Below, in pieces: positions 55,493-64,000 of a stretch of DNA of 64,000 bases. The translations under genes and the position numbers were made by a program. The notes under the pieces are model-generated. The model was not told where the DNA came from and ran no database searches. It saw nothing but the letters and a program-made list of their open reading frames with translations. Every line of letters starts with the position of its first letter. The first letter of the stretch is position 1. The stretch is from Lachnospiraceae bacterium (GTDB lineage Bacteria; Bacillota; Clostridia; Lachnospirales; Lachnospiraceae): NCBI GenBank assembly GCA_017455435.1, contig JAFTAU010000057.1:1-64000 (forward strand), read 5' to 3'.

Positions 55493-56374
55493 TTAAATGC
55501 CGGTGCTGTCGTCGGCGCCGCGTATTTTCTGGCGGTATTCGCTGGGGCTTATACCGGTGTATTTCTTATACAACCTGTAAAAATTTGAATAATTCTGGAA
55601 GCCGGCTTTATAAGCGGCGTTTTCGAGAGAAAGATTCTGACAGACCAGTCGGTTAAAGTACAGAATCTTTTTTAACGTGCAGTATTCGACGATGCTGGTT
55701 CCGGTACATTCCTTGAACAGGCGGCAGAGATAGTGCTTGTTAAAGTGAAAACGATATGCCAGCTCGTCGATTTCGATTTTTTGAGCATAGTTTTCCGAAA
55801 GATAATGAATGATATCGTTGATATGTTTATTTGATATGGACCGCACGGAGGAATCTCCGGCAGAAGGAACAGAAACGCTGTTCAGCATATCCAGCATCTC
55901 TATGACGGCGCAGCCTGCCAATACGGAGCCTTCGGGGGTGCGCCTTGATTTGTACTCCAGTATCTTTTGTATTTGTCTGCCCAGCCCGGACCGGGCGACG
56001 GTTTCGGCGGGGATGACGTTGTTTGAACCGTTTATTCTGCTGTTGAAGGCATCAAAAAAGTGATGCTTGGGACAGTTCCATTTGTCAAAAATCGAATCAT
56101 AGATATACAGAGAAATCCTCTCGTGCTCTGAATCATCCACGGTCATTACGTGAAGCTCACTCTGATTCAGCAGCAGCAGATCTCCCGGGCCCACTAGATA
56201 TTGCCGTCCTTCCACCAGAAAACAGCCGGAACCTTTCAGAAAATAAGTCAGAACCAGCGTGGTATCGTAATGCAGGTGGGGAGACGTCGATTGCCTGGGG
56301 TGAGATTCAAATGTGTAATGAAGATTATAATCAGGGTCGTCGTCAAATACTTTCTTTAAATAAGCGTCGCTCAT
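55493..56374 (-). CDS. AraC-family transcriptional regulator
   Basis: A 293-residue regulator with an N-terminal cupin sensor domain (HLHYDTTLVLTYFLKGSG, FLVEGRQYLVGPGDLLLLN) and a C-terminal pair of helix-turn-helix motifs (KIEIDELAYRFHFNKHYLCR and NAAYKAGFQNYSNFYRLYKK, then YTGISPSEYR). Such proteins usually sense a sugar and activate neighbouring genes. It is divergent from the SHMT-like and sugar-transport genes, and a 237-base gap holds both control regions, so it very probably controls that locus. Confidence 0.9.
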   Translation of the reverse strand: MSDAYLKKVFDDDPDYNLHYTFESHPRQSTSPHLHYDTTLVLTYFLKGSGCFLVEGRQYLVGPGDLLLLNQSELHVMTVDDSEHERISLYIYDSIFDKWNCPKHHFFDAFNSRINGSNNVIPAETVARSGLGRQIQKILEYKSRRTPEGSVLAGCAVIEMLDMLNSVSVPSAGDSSVRSISNKHINDIIHYLSENYAQKIEIDELAYRFHFNKHYLCRLFKECTGTSIVEYCTLKKILYFNRLVCQNLSLENAAYKAGFQNYSNFYRLYKKYTGISPSEYRQKIRGADDSTGI

Positions 56375-56552
56375 AAAATTCTTTTCCTTTTTTATACGGC
56401 AAACAAACTAACCGGCAGGTAACATCCGTTAATGAATCAATAACAATATTGTAAATAAAAAATGTAAAAAGTCAATATAGTACATAAAAACCTCAACAGA
56501 GGCAATGTTTATTTCTTTTTTTGTTTATTAAAATGAATGTACAAGGTGAAGA

Positions 56553-56574
56553 CGGTGAGAAAGTAGACTCACCG
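56553..56574 (+). promoter_or_regulatory. Leader hairpin upstream of the SHMT-like gene
   Basis: A seven-base stem, CGGTGAG (56553-56559) with CTCACCG (56568-56574) and loop AAAGTAGA, sits about 40 bases before the start codon. It lacks a T run, so it is not a terminator. It could be an RNA element or a regulator site. I could match it to no riboswitch class. Confidence 0.35.
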
Positions 56575-56611
56575 CAGCTATTTAATACTAAAAAGAAAGC
56601 AGGAAAGCATA

Positions 56612-57850
56612 TTGGATACGGACACATTGAAAATAAAAGACGAAGAGCTTTTTCAATGTCTTAGAGATGAAACAGCCAGACAAAAAGACACTCTGGAAAT
56701 GGTTGCGTCCGAGAGCATACAGCCCCGGGAGGCGCTTTTGCTTGCAGGAAGCAGTTTTAACAACAAGACCAGTACGGGCAATGTAGGCAGGCAGAGGCTC
56801 CTTGGATCGCAGAACGCGGACCGGATAGAACGGATGGCGGCTGAAAGAGCCTGCAGAGTATTTGGTGCGGACTATGCAAACATGCTCACCTACTCCGGTA
56901 CGGTAGCGAATTTCTGCGCGTACAATGCGGTCTTGAACTTCGGAGACCCGGTTCTGGCGCTGTCACACAGCGTCGGCGCCCATCAGTCTCACGGGGGCGA
57001 AAACAATATTTCTTCAAGGCTTTACAACTTCAGATATTTCGGTCTTGACTGCGAGACGCTCGATATAGACTACAAAACTGCAGAACGCATAGCCTCAGGC
57101 ATTGCTCCGAAGCTCATAGTGGTAGGCTCGGCGGCTTATCCGAGAAACATTGATTACAAACGGATGGCGGAAATAGCCCACAAGAGCGGAGCGCTTTTGA
57201 TGGTGGACATAGCGCATTATTCCGGATTGATAGCCGCAGGAGTGTCACCTAATCCATTCCCTTATGCAGACATAGTCGCGGCTTCCACCACAAAGACCAT
57301 GTGCGGTCCGCACAGCGGATTTGTCATGTGCAAAAAAGAATACGCATCCAGAATAGAAAACAGCGTGTATCCGGGGTATGTGGCATCGCCGCACCTTCAG
57401 ACCATTGCCGCCATGGCATACGCTCTTAAGCGCTCACAGACAGAAGAATTCAGAGACCTTATGCGCAGAGTGGTTGCAAATGCAAAGTATCTTTGCCGGG
57501 CTCTGACGGACAGGGGCTTTTCGGTTTTTACCGGAGGCACGGACTGCCATATGCTTTTGCTTGACGTAAGCCCGTTTAACACGGACGGCGTTCAGTTTTC
57601 AGAGAGACTCGAAAAGGCCGGCATTTCAGCGAACTCAAAGAGCATTCCTTTTGAAAAATCATCCATTCCAAAAGGCGTGCGGCTGGGCACTGTTGTTCTG
57701 ACCCAGAGAGGTATGGGAGAGAGTGAGATGGACAGAGTGGCGGATATATTCCTGCTTCTTGCCCGCGAAGGCAGCGGAGACGCGGAGCTTTTGCAGGCAC
57801 GCAGTGAGGTAAAAAAGCTCGCCGAAACCTTCCGTTACATCGAACCGTGA
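56612..57850 (+). CDS. Serine hydroxymethyltransferase-like PLP enzyme (divergent)
   Basis: A 412-residue fold-type I PLP enzyme of the SHMT family: MVASESIQP, YSGTVANFCAYNAVL, HGGENN, VDIAHYSGLIAAG and PLP-Lys228 in ASTTKTMCGPHSG. True SHMTs have THKT at the Lys; here the His is absent, and the usual Tyr-rich YPGKRYYGG is replaced by GNVGRQRLLGS. Folate-dependent activity is therefore doubtful. It may act as an aldolase or transaldolase on another beta-hydroxy amino acid. The start is TTG at 56612 with AGGAAAG upstream. It is the first gene of a sugar-transport locus controlled by a divergent AraC regulator, a strange place for a housekeeping glyA. Confidence 0.75.
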   Translation: MDTDTLKIKDEELFQCLRDETARQKDTLEMVASESIQPREALLLAGSSFNNKTSTGNVGRQRLLGSQNADRIERMAAERACRVFGADYANMLTYSGTVANFCAYNAVLNFGDPVLALSHSVGAHQSHGGENNISSRLYNFRYFGLDCETLDIDYKTAERIASGIAPKLIVVGSAAYPRNIDYKRMAEIAHKSGALLMVDIAHYSGLIAAGVSPNPFPYADIVAASTTKTMCGPHSGFVMCKKEYASRIENSVYPGYVASPHLQTIAAMAYALKRSQTEEFRDLMRRVVANAKYLCRALTDRGFSVFTGGTDCHMLLLDVSPFNTDGVQFSERLEKAGISANSKSIPFEKSSIPKGVRLGTVVLTQRGMGESEMDRVADIFLLLAREGSGDAELLQARSEVKKLAETFRYIEP

Positions 57851-57863
57851 AAGGAAAGTGTGT

Positions 57864-59603
57864 ATGAAGAATTTTCTTAAAAAATGCAGTGCAGTCTTTT
57901 TAATCTGCGTCATTGGCTTTTCCGTTTTTGCGCCGGGACAGACTACCGTACAGGCCGTAACTCCCGGCAAGAGCGAATACACGCTTTTGATGGACGGTCC
58001 CAGGTTTTACATCCATAACAAAAAGACCCTGGGAGCTGCCGAGGGAACCGAGTACTACATGACCTACACCGTCAAAAAGGCAGTCAAGACTCCCGGCCAG
58101 CAGGGCATCATCGGAACGGCCGATTACACCAGAAATTTCCCCTACACAGAGGGAGGTCTCATGCGTTACAACGGCTCCGGTCAGAACCTGATGGAGCAGG
58201 GCTATACGTATTTTTACAAATTCGTCGTTGCCAGCGGCGGCTTTACCTATAACATTTCGCGTGCAAAGGGCGACGTTATCGAGGACATTATTCTGGAAAA
58301 GACCGCCGACACCGGAACCGGTCCCATGAAATATTTCGGAGTCTGGCTTGCCTATGACTATGTCGAGGCGGAGTTTGGCGATGTCCGTTTCTATGACAAA
58401 AACGGAAACGACCTGGGAGTAAAACTGGAATACCCCGTTGGAACCGGCATTGTACTTAGCGGCAGCGGAGGCCTGAGCAAGACCACCGGCATTAATCACC
58501 GCTACGACGTGACAATAAAAGACAAGCACAACATCGCAATCAGCAATCTTCGTGCTGCGAGCGGCGACCGCATTTACATGGAGTATACGGTGGAATCCGC
58601 GGAATATCTGCTCAATCAGAACGGCTTTGCACTTTCCAATGACCCTGAGAGCGATTATCCTCACAGAAACGCGGGTCTGAAATATATCAACTACAAGACT
58701 CTGACCGATTCTGTAAATATGCTGGAACCCGGAGCGTCATACGTAGTAATGATAGACAAGGGCGAAAAAGCTTTTAACGTACTGGTCAAAAAGACAAAGG
58801 ACGGCAGCTCCGAAAGATTCATTATGAAGGAACAGTTCGGCAAATACGACAAGAGCTTTGCTTTTGCATCGCTGTGGTTCGGAGCAGGCCAGGACACCAA
58901 CGCCACTTTTAAGCTTACCGATGTAAAGTTTTATGACTACAGGCACGTCAGTCTGGGAGTCCAGGCGAATGTAGCAGCAGACATAGTGCATCACGGCGAA
59001 ATGGAAGATTACTCGGCCTGTGCCGGCGTTTATTACTGCGACGCGACCGGAGATATGATGGTGCTTCGTGACGACTGCACTATGGATTTTGTCCGGGGCG
59101 ACAGTTCTTCCGCGGCAAAATACAGCATTGCTGATAATGTCATGACCGCGTCATATAAGGATTCATCCTCAGAATATAACTATCTCTTCCGCAGGATAAC
59201 CGACGGCAGCGGAAACATTTACCGCCGTCTCTATTACTACTTTATAGACTTCGTGACCGGAACAGACGCTAAGACTCCCCGGCAGGAGTATTCCGCAGAA
59301 ACCGGATATTACAGTACCGAACCGGCTGCTCCTGTGAAGGACGGAGACAAGTTCCTGGGCTGGTACGACAGTGACGGAGTGAAATACTGCTTTGGAAATG
59401 TTGTGACAAAATCAGAGGTTCTGTACGCAAAATGGGAAAACGGCGGTATCTCATACACGCATATTGACAGCACGGCAGAAGAATCTTCACCGGCCGGTAC
59501 AACCTCATTCCTGATTTATGGTATCGGCGGAGCACTGGTTTTGGCCGGACTCGCACTGGGAATAGTTTTTATCAGAAAAGGAGCAAAAGGTGAGAAAGCC
59601 TGA
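57864..59603 (+). CDS. Membrane-anchored surface protein with duplicated domain
   Basis: A 579-residue exported protein. It has a signal peptide (residues 1-33, ending VQA) and two related domains of about 180 residues (first around GPRFYIHNKKTLGAAEGTEY, second around KDKHNIAISNLRAASGDRIY), each ending in a segment like FGDVRFYDKNGNDLGV / LTDVKFYDYRHVSLGV. An InlB-type segment follows (FLGWYDSDGVKYCFGN, then LYAKWENG), and then a C-terminal transmembrane helix with basic end. The sequence before the helix (SSPAGTTS) is not a proper sortase signal. It sits among sugar ABC genes, so it may bind the carbohydrate. ATG 57864 follows AAAGGAAAG. Confidence 0.75.
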   Translation: MKNFLKKCSAVFLICVIGFSVFAPGQTTVQAVTPGKSEYTLLMDGPRFYIHNKKTLGAAEGTEYYMTYTVKKAVKTPGQQGIIGTADYTRNFPYTEGGLMRYNGSGQNLMEQGYTYFYKFVVASGGFTYNISRAKGDVIEDIILEKTADTGTGPMKYFGVWLAYDYVEAEFGDVRFYDKNGNDLGVKLEYPVGTGIVLSGSGGLSKTTGINHRYDVTIKDKHNIAISNLRAASGDRIYMEYTVESAEYLLNQNGFALSNDPESDYPHRNAGLKYINYKTLTDSVNMLEPGASYVVMIDKGEKAFNVLVKKTKDGSSERFIMKEQFGKYDKSFAFASLWFGAGQDTNATFKLTDVKFYDYRHVSLGVQANVAADIVHHGEMEDYSACAGVYYCDATGDMMVLRDDCTMDFVRGDSSSAAKYSIADNVMTASYKDSSSEYNYLFRRITDGSGNIYRRLYYYFIDFVTGTDAKTPRQEYSAETGYYSTEPAAPVKDGDKFLGWYDSDGVKYCFGNVVTKSEVLYAKWENGGISYTHIDSTAEESSPAGTTSFLIYGIGGALVLAGLALGIVFIRKGAKGEKA

Positions 59604-60510
59604 GGCGAAAAAATACAAAAATAACAGGATTCGTACCCTCTTTATCCTGTGCTTTACGGTTCTGCCGGTAGTCCAGTGGCTGCTGTTCTACGTGTACACG
59701 AATTTTTCGTCCATATCCCTGGCGTTTACGGGTTCCGGCGGAGAATTCACACTGGACAATTTTAAGCGCTTTTTCAACGAAATGGCGCTGGATACCTCAG
59801 ACCTTAGAATAGCGTTCAGGAACACATTCCTGACATTCGGCATACTGCTGATAACATTTCCGCTCAAGGTTCTGGTTTCCTACTTCATTTACAAGAAGAT
59901 TATCGGGCATAAGTTTTTCAGGATAGTATTCTTTCTGCCCACGGTTCTCTTCTCCGTATGCGTTGCCATGTTCTTTACCAGAATAGTGGGCGTAAACGGC
60001 TTTATCGCCCAGAAGGTCGGAGAATGGGCAGGGCTGGGCTATGCGCCGGAGCTTTTGGGAGATTCCAGATTTGCCAATATTACCGTTCTCCTGAATATGA
60101 TCTGGCTTCAGTTCCCCGGAGATTTGATTATCTGGGGCGGCACTTTTGCCAGAATACCGGCGGAGATACTGGAGGCAGGTCAGATTGACGGCACCACGTG
60201 GAGAACAGAATTCTCCAGAATCATTGTTCCCATGATTTGGCCCACCGTTTCTCTTAAAATGGTTCTGCTCACCTGCACCGTATTCAGTGCGAGCGGTCAG
60301 GTTTATCTGCTGACACGCGGAGAATTCGGCACCATGACGCTTACGGCGTGGCTCTACACAAAACTGCTGGAGCATTCAGGAAGCGGCTATTCGCCTTATG
60401 GCTACAACTACCTATCGGCTGTCGGTCTGATGCTGACATTGGTGGCGGTTGTAATAGCGCTTGTGGTAAGGCATATTACCGACAAGCATTTTCAGGAAGT
60501 GGAGTATTAA
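59590..60510 (+). CDS. Carbohydrate ABC transporter permease (MalF/UgpA type)
   Basis: A 306-residue membrane protein with six helices. The EAA-type loop that contacts the ATPase reads ILEAGQIDGTTWRTEFSRII followed by VPM. It imports a sugar or oligosaccharide together with the permease encoded next. The start is GTG at 59590 behind AGGAG and overlaps the preceding surface-protein gene by 14 bases, so the two are translated together. Confidence 0.9.
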   Translation: MRKPEAKKYKNNRIRTLFILCFTVLPVVQWLLFYVYTNFSSISLAFTGSGGEFTLDNFKRFFNEMALDTSDLRIAFRNTFLTFGILLITFPLKVLVSYFIYKKIIGHKFFRIVFFLPTVLFSVCVAMFFTRIVGVNGFIAQKVGEWAGLGYAPELLGDSRFANITVLLNMIWLQFPGDLIIWGGTFARIPAEILEAGQIDGTTWRTEFSRIIVPMIWPTVSLKMVLLTCTVFSASGQVYLLTRGEFGTMTLTAWLYTKLLEHSGSGYSPYGYNYLSAVGLMLTLVAVVIALVVRHITDKHFQEVEY

Positions 60511-60513
60511 ACT

Positions 60514-61380
60514 ATGAAAAGAATCAAACCCTTAAACAGAAAACCGCTTTCCGAAAAAATCCTCTACAACTGCATATCCGTGCTTTTTGCCGTAGTGGCG
60601 TTTTCATATATCTACATTCTGGTGTGGACTTTTATCAGCAGCATGAAGACGCATACGGAGATAGTTATGAATCCGTTCAGCCTGCCGGAGGAATGGCACT
60701 GGGAACACTTTGTAGAGATGTTCTCCGTATTCAAGGTAAACGGCCATGGCTTCTTCTCCATGCTGTTCAACAGCATCTGGTTTTCGGTAGGAGGAGCTCT
60801 GCTGATGCATCTCACCTCTGTGTCATTTGCCTACGTCAGCACAAAGTACACCTTCCCCGGATCCAGATGGGTTTACACCATAGTTCTGATTATGATGACT
60901 CTTCCCGTGTACGGCAGTCAGGGCGCCATGTACCGCCTGCTGCGCACGCTGGGTCTGGTGGACAGCTACCTGCATATAGTGATATCCATTTCGGGATTCA
61001 CTTCGGCGTATCTGTATTATCACGCCTTCTTCAAAAACCTCTCCTGGAGCTATGCGGAGGCGGCCATGATGGACGGCGCAAACGATTTTCAGATATTTTT
61101 CCGGGTCATGCTGCCACAGTCAAAGCCCATATTCACGGCGCTGTTCCTTACTACATGGCTTACCGCGTGGAACAACTACGAGTCGCCGCTGGTTTATCTT
61201 CCAAACCTGCCGACGCTCCCCGTGGGAATATATCAGTTTGACCGTATGATGATGTTTGAGGCCAGGCTGGACATACTGTTCGCGGCGTGTCTGGTGGTAT
61301 CCATACCGGCTTTGATCATATTCATTATATTTAATAAAACACTCACCACAAGCCTGTCGATAGGCGGAATAAAAGGGTAA
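60514..61380 (+). CDS. Carbohydrate ABC transporter permease (MalG type)
   Basis: The second membrane subunit, 288 residues with six helices, and the EAA loop YAEAAMMDGANDFQIFFRVM followed by LPQ. It begins four bases after the first permease gene. No ATPase gene is present in this locus, as is usual for this transporter class in Firmicutes, where one MsmX-like ATPase serves many transporters. Confidence 0.9.
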   Translation: MKRIKPLNRKPLSEKILYNCISVLFAVVAFSYIYILVWTFISSMKTHTEIVMNPFSLPEEWHWEHFVEMFSVFKVNGHGFFSMLFNSIWFSVGGALLMHLTSVSFAYVSTKYTFPGSRWVYTIVLIMMTLPVYGSQGAMYRLLRTLGLVDSYLHIVISISGFTSAYLYYHAFFKNLSWSYAEAAMMDGANDFQIFFRVMLPQSKPIFTALFLTTWLTAWNNYESPLVYLPNLPTLPVGIYQFDRMMMFEARLDILFAACLVVSIPALIIFIIFNKTLTTSLSIGGIKG

Positions 61381-61401
61381 ATGCAAAGGAGATTATGCTT
61401 T

Positions 61402-62979
61402 ATGAAAAGATTTACGAGAGTTCTGGCACTGGTTTTGTCGTGCTGCATGTGCGTATCCATGCTGGCCTGCGGAAGCGAAGGCGGCTCATCAAACGGTTCC
61501 GGTAAAAGCGGCTCAGGAGACCGCGAGGAAATAAAGGTCGCTTACTGGCTCTCCGGTCTGGGAGAACAGTGGCTCAGCGATCTGGCCGCAGCTTTTGAGG
61601 AAAAGCAGGACAAATACACTATCAACTACATCACGTCGCCCACCGCGACCGCGCTGACCAGCGCTTTCGGAATGGAAGATATGGACGAAACGGATCTCTA
61701 CTTTTCTCTTAACATAGGCTTCCGTGAGTATATGGAGCCTCTGGACAGCCTGCTTGAGTCTACGGCTGACGGAGATACCAAACCGCTCAAAGAGAAATTC
61801 AACGCAAAGTATCTGGAGTTTGAAAAAGCCGATGATGGTCATTACTACACCCTGACCTACGGCGGCGGCATGATAAATCTTTACTATAACAAAGACCTTA
61901 TGGAGCAGGCCGGAATCACCCAGCTTCCCCGCACCTCAGACGAACTCACGGTTCTCTGCGACAATCTCAGCAGTCAGGGAATCGTCCCGATTTGCCATTT
62001 CAAGGGTGGCGGCTACTACGAGTTTCTGATGCGTCTCTATATGGCGCAGTATGACGGTCTGGACTACTACCTTAATAACTGGATTACCTGTACGGATGAA
62101 GCCGGAAACAGCCCCAGCAAGGACGTTCTGACAAAGAAAGACGGCAGATACTACGCCCTTAAGGCCATGGAAAAATTTCTCACTCCCGACTACACCCTTC
62201 CGGGATCCACGACTCAGACTCATACAGAGATACAGACGATGTTCCTGAACAAGTCTGCTGCCATGATGATCAACGGTTCATGGATAGAAAACGAAATGAA
62301 AGCCTCCAAGGGACAGTACAACATCGCCACCATGAAGCTGCCGGTCATTTCCGCCATAGTAAATACTCTGGACACCGTAAAGAGCGATGCTCTGCTCAGG
62401 TCTGTTGTTACGGCGGTGGATCAGGTTTCAGATGGAGAGAAAACCGCTGCGGACTTTGCCTCAGGCGATGGCTATATGATAGACGGAACTTTGATTTCGG
62501 CCTCCGACTGGACGAGAATTTATGAAGCCCGCAATATGATCCAGGGCAACTACGCCAAAGAATCCGCTTTCGTTCCCAAGTATTCGGCACAGAAGGAAGG
62601 CGCTCTCGAGTTCCTGAAATTTATGTATTCCGATGCCGGATACCAGATCTACGCTCAGGCTACAAAGTGCCCGCTTCCTATGAATCTTTCAGGCGGCAGC
62701 ATCGATATGTCAGAAATGTCAGACACTCAGATCAGCCAGTTTGAGCTTATCAACAAAGACATTTCCTTCGTTGACCTTACCAGCGCGAGAGAAAGCCTGA
62801 TTTATCTGATAGGCGGCGCAAGCCTTATGGCGAGCATCAATTATGTGGACAAGTTCTGCGCGGCAAACGCTGATGACCGCATGAGCGCCGATGACGTATG
62901 GGCTCTTATGGTAAAGACGGTGGAGGAAAACTACGAAAACAACTGGCTGCTCAACATAGAAGTTAAGAAAGAAAAATAA
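61402..62979 (+). CDS. Carbohydrate ABC transporter substrate-binding lipoprotein
   Basis: A 525-residue extracellular binding protein. The signal sequence ends in the lipobox MLAC (Cys23), followed by a Gly/Ser linker and a family 1 solute-binding fold (VAYWLSGLGEQWLSDLAAAF; LYYNKDLMEQAGI; AAMMINGSWIENEMK). At 525 residues it is larger than the usual ~430, so it may bind an oligosaccharide. ATG 61402 is preferred because AAAGGAG lies ten bases upstream; the frame also has an ATG at 61381 inside that site's context. Confidence 0.88.
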   Translation: MKRFTRVLALVLSCCMCVSMLACGSEGGSSNGSGKSGSGDREEIKVAYWLSGLGEQWLSDLAAAFEEKQDKYTINYITSPTATALTSAFGMEDMDETDLYFSLNIGFREYMEPLDSLLESTADGDTKPLKEKFNAKYLEFEKADDGHYYTLTYGGGMINLYYNKDLMEQAGITQLPRTSDELTVLCDNLSSQGIVPICHFKGGGYYEFLMRLYMAQYDGLDYYLNNWITCTDEAGNSPSKDVLTKKDGRYYALKAMEKFLTPDYTLPGSTTQTHTEIQTMFLNKSAAMMINGSWIENEMKASKGQYNIATMKLPVISAIVNTLDTVKSDALLRSVVTAVDQVSDGEKTAADFASGDGYMIDGTLISASDWTRIYEARNMIQGNYAKESAFVPKYSAQKEGALEFLKFMYSDAGYQIYAQATKCPLPMNLSGGSIDMSEMSDTQISQFELINKDISFVDLTSARESLIYLIGGASLMASINYVDKFCAANADDRMSADDVWALMVKTVEENYENNWLLNIEVKKEK

Positions 62980-62980
62980 T

Positions 62981-64000
62981 ATGAAAAAGCATTATCGGTT
63001 GACAATATTATTAATACTGACGCTCGCAGCCGGCGTGCTTACGCCGGTACGGGCCTACGCCGGAAAATCGCTTCAGATTTCGGAGCCGGTTACGACCGAA
63101 GGAAGCCTCAACCAGACGGAATGGTATTTTTCCGACGGCAGTATAGAGTGCTACACGATTAAAGAAGCCACCGAGGAGACACCCGGTGTTTACGGAGTTA
63201 AGCTGCCGGGTAGCGGTGCCTCTGATACCGGTTTTATTTCAAAGATTATCTCTCACAGCGACAAGTCTGTTGATGAGATGACTGGCGTGGAAGCAGAGCT
63301 GACGCTGGAGAGCATGGAAGAGGGCAGCCGCCTGATTTTCGCTTTCGGTCTGTCAAACATCGAGGCTCGTTCCGGTGAAAAAGGCAATGTGGAAATAGCG
63401 CTGGAGGGCGGTTCCGAAATAAAAGCCGGCGCAGTGGCTTATGCTGAGGATTCCGTACAAACTCTGGCGGAAAGCCGCTCCTGCGGTATATCCAAAGGAA
63501 AGGCATTTAAGATTTCCGCGTCTGTTTCTCCGGACGGCATGCTTACCGCGGACGTCAACGGCCAGCGCCTGTGCAGCGCACAGCTTCCGGTGAGCGGAGA
63601 GGGGCGTTTTGGCGTGCTTCGCGTCGGTTCGTCCGAAGCCGTGATATCGTCGCTCAGCTTCCGCAGCTGCTTTTATGACACTCCCGAAAACTCTAATATA
63701 GTAGAGGATTTCGAGAGGGGAGATCTGAATCTGAACGAGCTTTACTGTACCTCCAGATATAACGGACTGGATCCCAGCTATATCAGAGTAGAGGATTGGG
63801 ACGGAAACAAGGTTCTCCGTTTTAAAAACGTCGGTCTGGCTCATATGGGCACGGTGCATAAATACTCCAATTTTGAAATAACCTTTGATATTCCGTATTT
63901 CTTAAACGAAAACGTGTATGACGAGAACGGATATCTGATAGGAAAGCCCTCTACGAATATAGGTGTCAGCTTTGGCAGTCCGCTGGAGCATCCCGAGGGT
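62981..64000 (+). CDS. Exported protein of unknown function (partial, runs off the window)
   Basis: The frame is open from ATG 62981 to the window end (340 codons). It has a signal peptide (residues 1-27, ending RAYA) and a beta-rich extracellular part that starts with LQISEPVTTEGSLNQTEWYF. Two parts look like concanavalin-like or carbohydrate-binding folds, such as VEDFERGDLNLNELY around residue 243. It begins one base after the binding-protein stop, so it belongs to the sugar locus. A glycoside hydrolase or surface carbohydrate-binding protein is possible but not shown by any catalytic motif in the visible part. Confidence 0.65.
   Translation, partial: MKKHYRLTILLILTLAAGVLTPVRAYAGKSLQISEPVTTEGSLNQTEWYFSDGSIECYTIKEATEETPGVYGVKLPGSGASDTGFISKIISHSDKSVDEMTGVEAELTLESMEEGSRLIFAFGLSNIEARSGEKGNVEIALEGGSEIKAGAVAYAEDSVQTLAESRSCGISKGKAFKISASVSPDGMLTADVNGQRLCSAQLPVSGEGRFGVLRVGSSEAVISSLSFRSCFYDTPENSNIVEDFERGDLNLNELYCTSRYNGLDPSYIRVEDWDGNKVLRFKNVGLAHMGTVHKYSNFEITFDIPYFLNENVYDENGYLIGKPSTNIGVSFGSPLEHPEG

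Noticed and set aside
57864..59603. Sortase signal in the membrane-anchored surface protein
   Set aside because: The sequence before the final helix is SSPAGTTS, lacking the PxTG core; it is better described as a transmembrane anchor.
60348..61241. 297-codon open frame overlapping both sugar permease genes
   Set aside because: It is in another frame of two well-supported ABC permeases and its product has no membrane pattern or family motif.

Overview
The window looks like a chromosome segment of a Gram-positive, probably anaerobic and gut-associated member of the Clostridia (Oscillospirales/Eubacteriales type). Signs of this are AGGAGG-type ribosome binding sites, a class B sortase with SPQTG substrates, a CpsB/C/D tyrosine-kinase exopolysaccharide locus, an NADP-type glutamate dehydrogenase, ECF transport, lar genes and several large secreted repeat proteins. 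This placement is inference from gene content; no marker was searched.

Region by region. 1-240: the edge of a leftward gene, probably a transposase, and a promoter. 241-8856: a Na/phosphate symporter; an amino-acid ABC transporter ending in argR, with candidate ARG boxes at its promoter; tRNA-Lys; a DMT permease; a stand-alone aconitase-family hydratase. 8860-17512: an AT-rich accessory island with a DUF4143 ATPase, two HEPN-like proteins, an AlbA_2/Schlafen-type ATPase regulator and a decayed PHP plus SMC-like ATPase gene. Fragments that look like the two ends of one low-molecular-weight tyrosine phosphatase gene lie on either side of most of it. 17513-21107: a second DUF4143 ATPase followed without a gap by an SPQTG surface protein and two small membrane proteins. 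21131-24545: larE-larB-larC leftward, with an ECF S component running the other way. 24760-28532: gdhA, murI and a D,D-carboxypeptidase.

28567-36000 is an envelope polysaccharide locus: CpsC, CpsD kinase, CpsB phosphatase, sortase B with its SPQTG substrate, an LCP ligase, an EpsC-type dehydratase and a SipW-like S26 peptidase. 36079-44778 is a five-gene unit bracketed by a promoter and a terminator. It holds two giant secreted proteins sharing a C-terminal domain, each followed at once by a ~40-residue peptide of a shared type, with a BspA-like repeat protein in between. This is the best candidate for an undescribed system.

44904-53877 has a lipoprotein, a small membrane protein and rpoB-rpoC under a near-consensus promoter, without rplJ/rplL upstream. 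54015-55307 is a third DUF4143 ATPase, apparently inserted between copies of a short sequence behind rpoC. 55493-64000 is an AraC-controlled carbohydrate locus: an atypical SHMT-like PLP enzyme, a membrane-anchored surface protein, two sugar ABC permeases, a binding lipoprotein and the start of another exported protein. No intact mobile element, CRISPR array or rRNA was seen.
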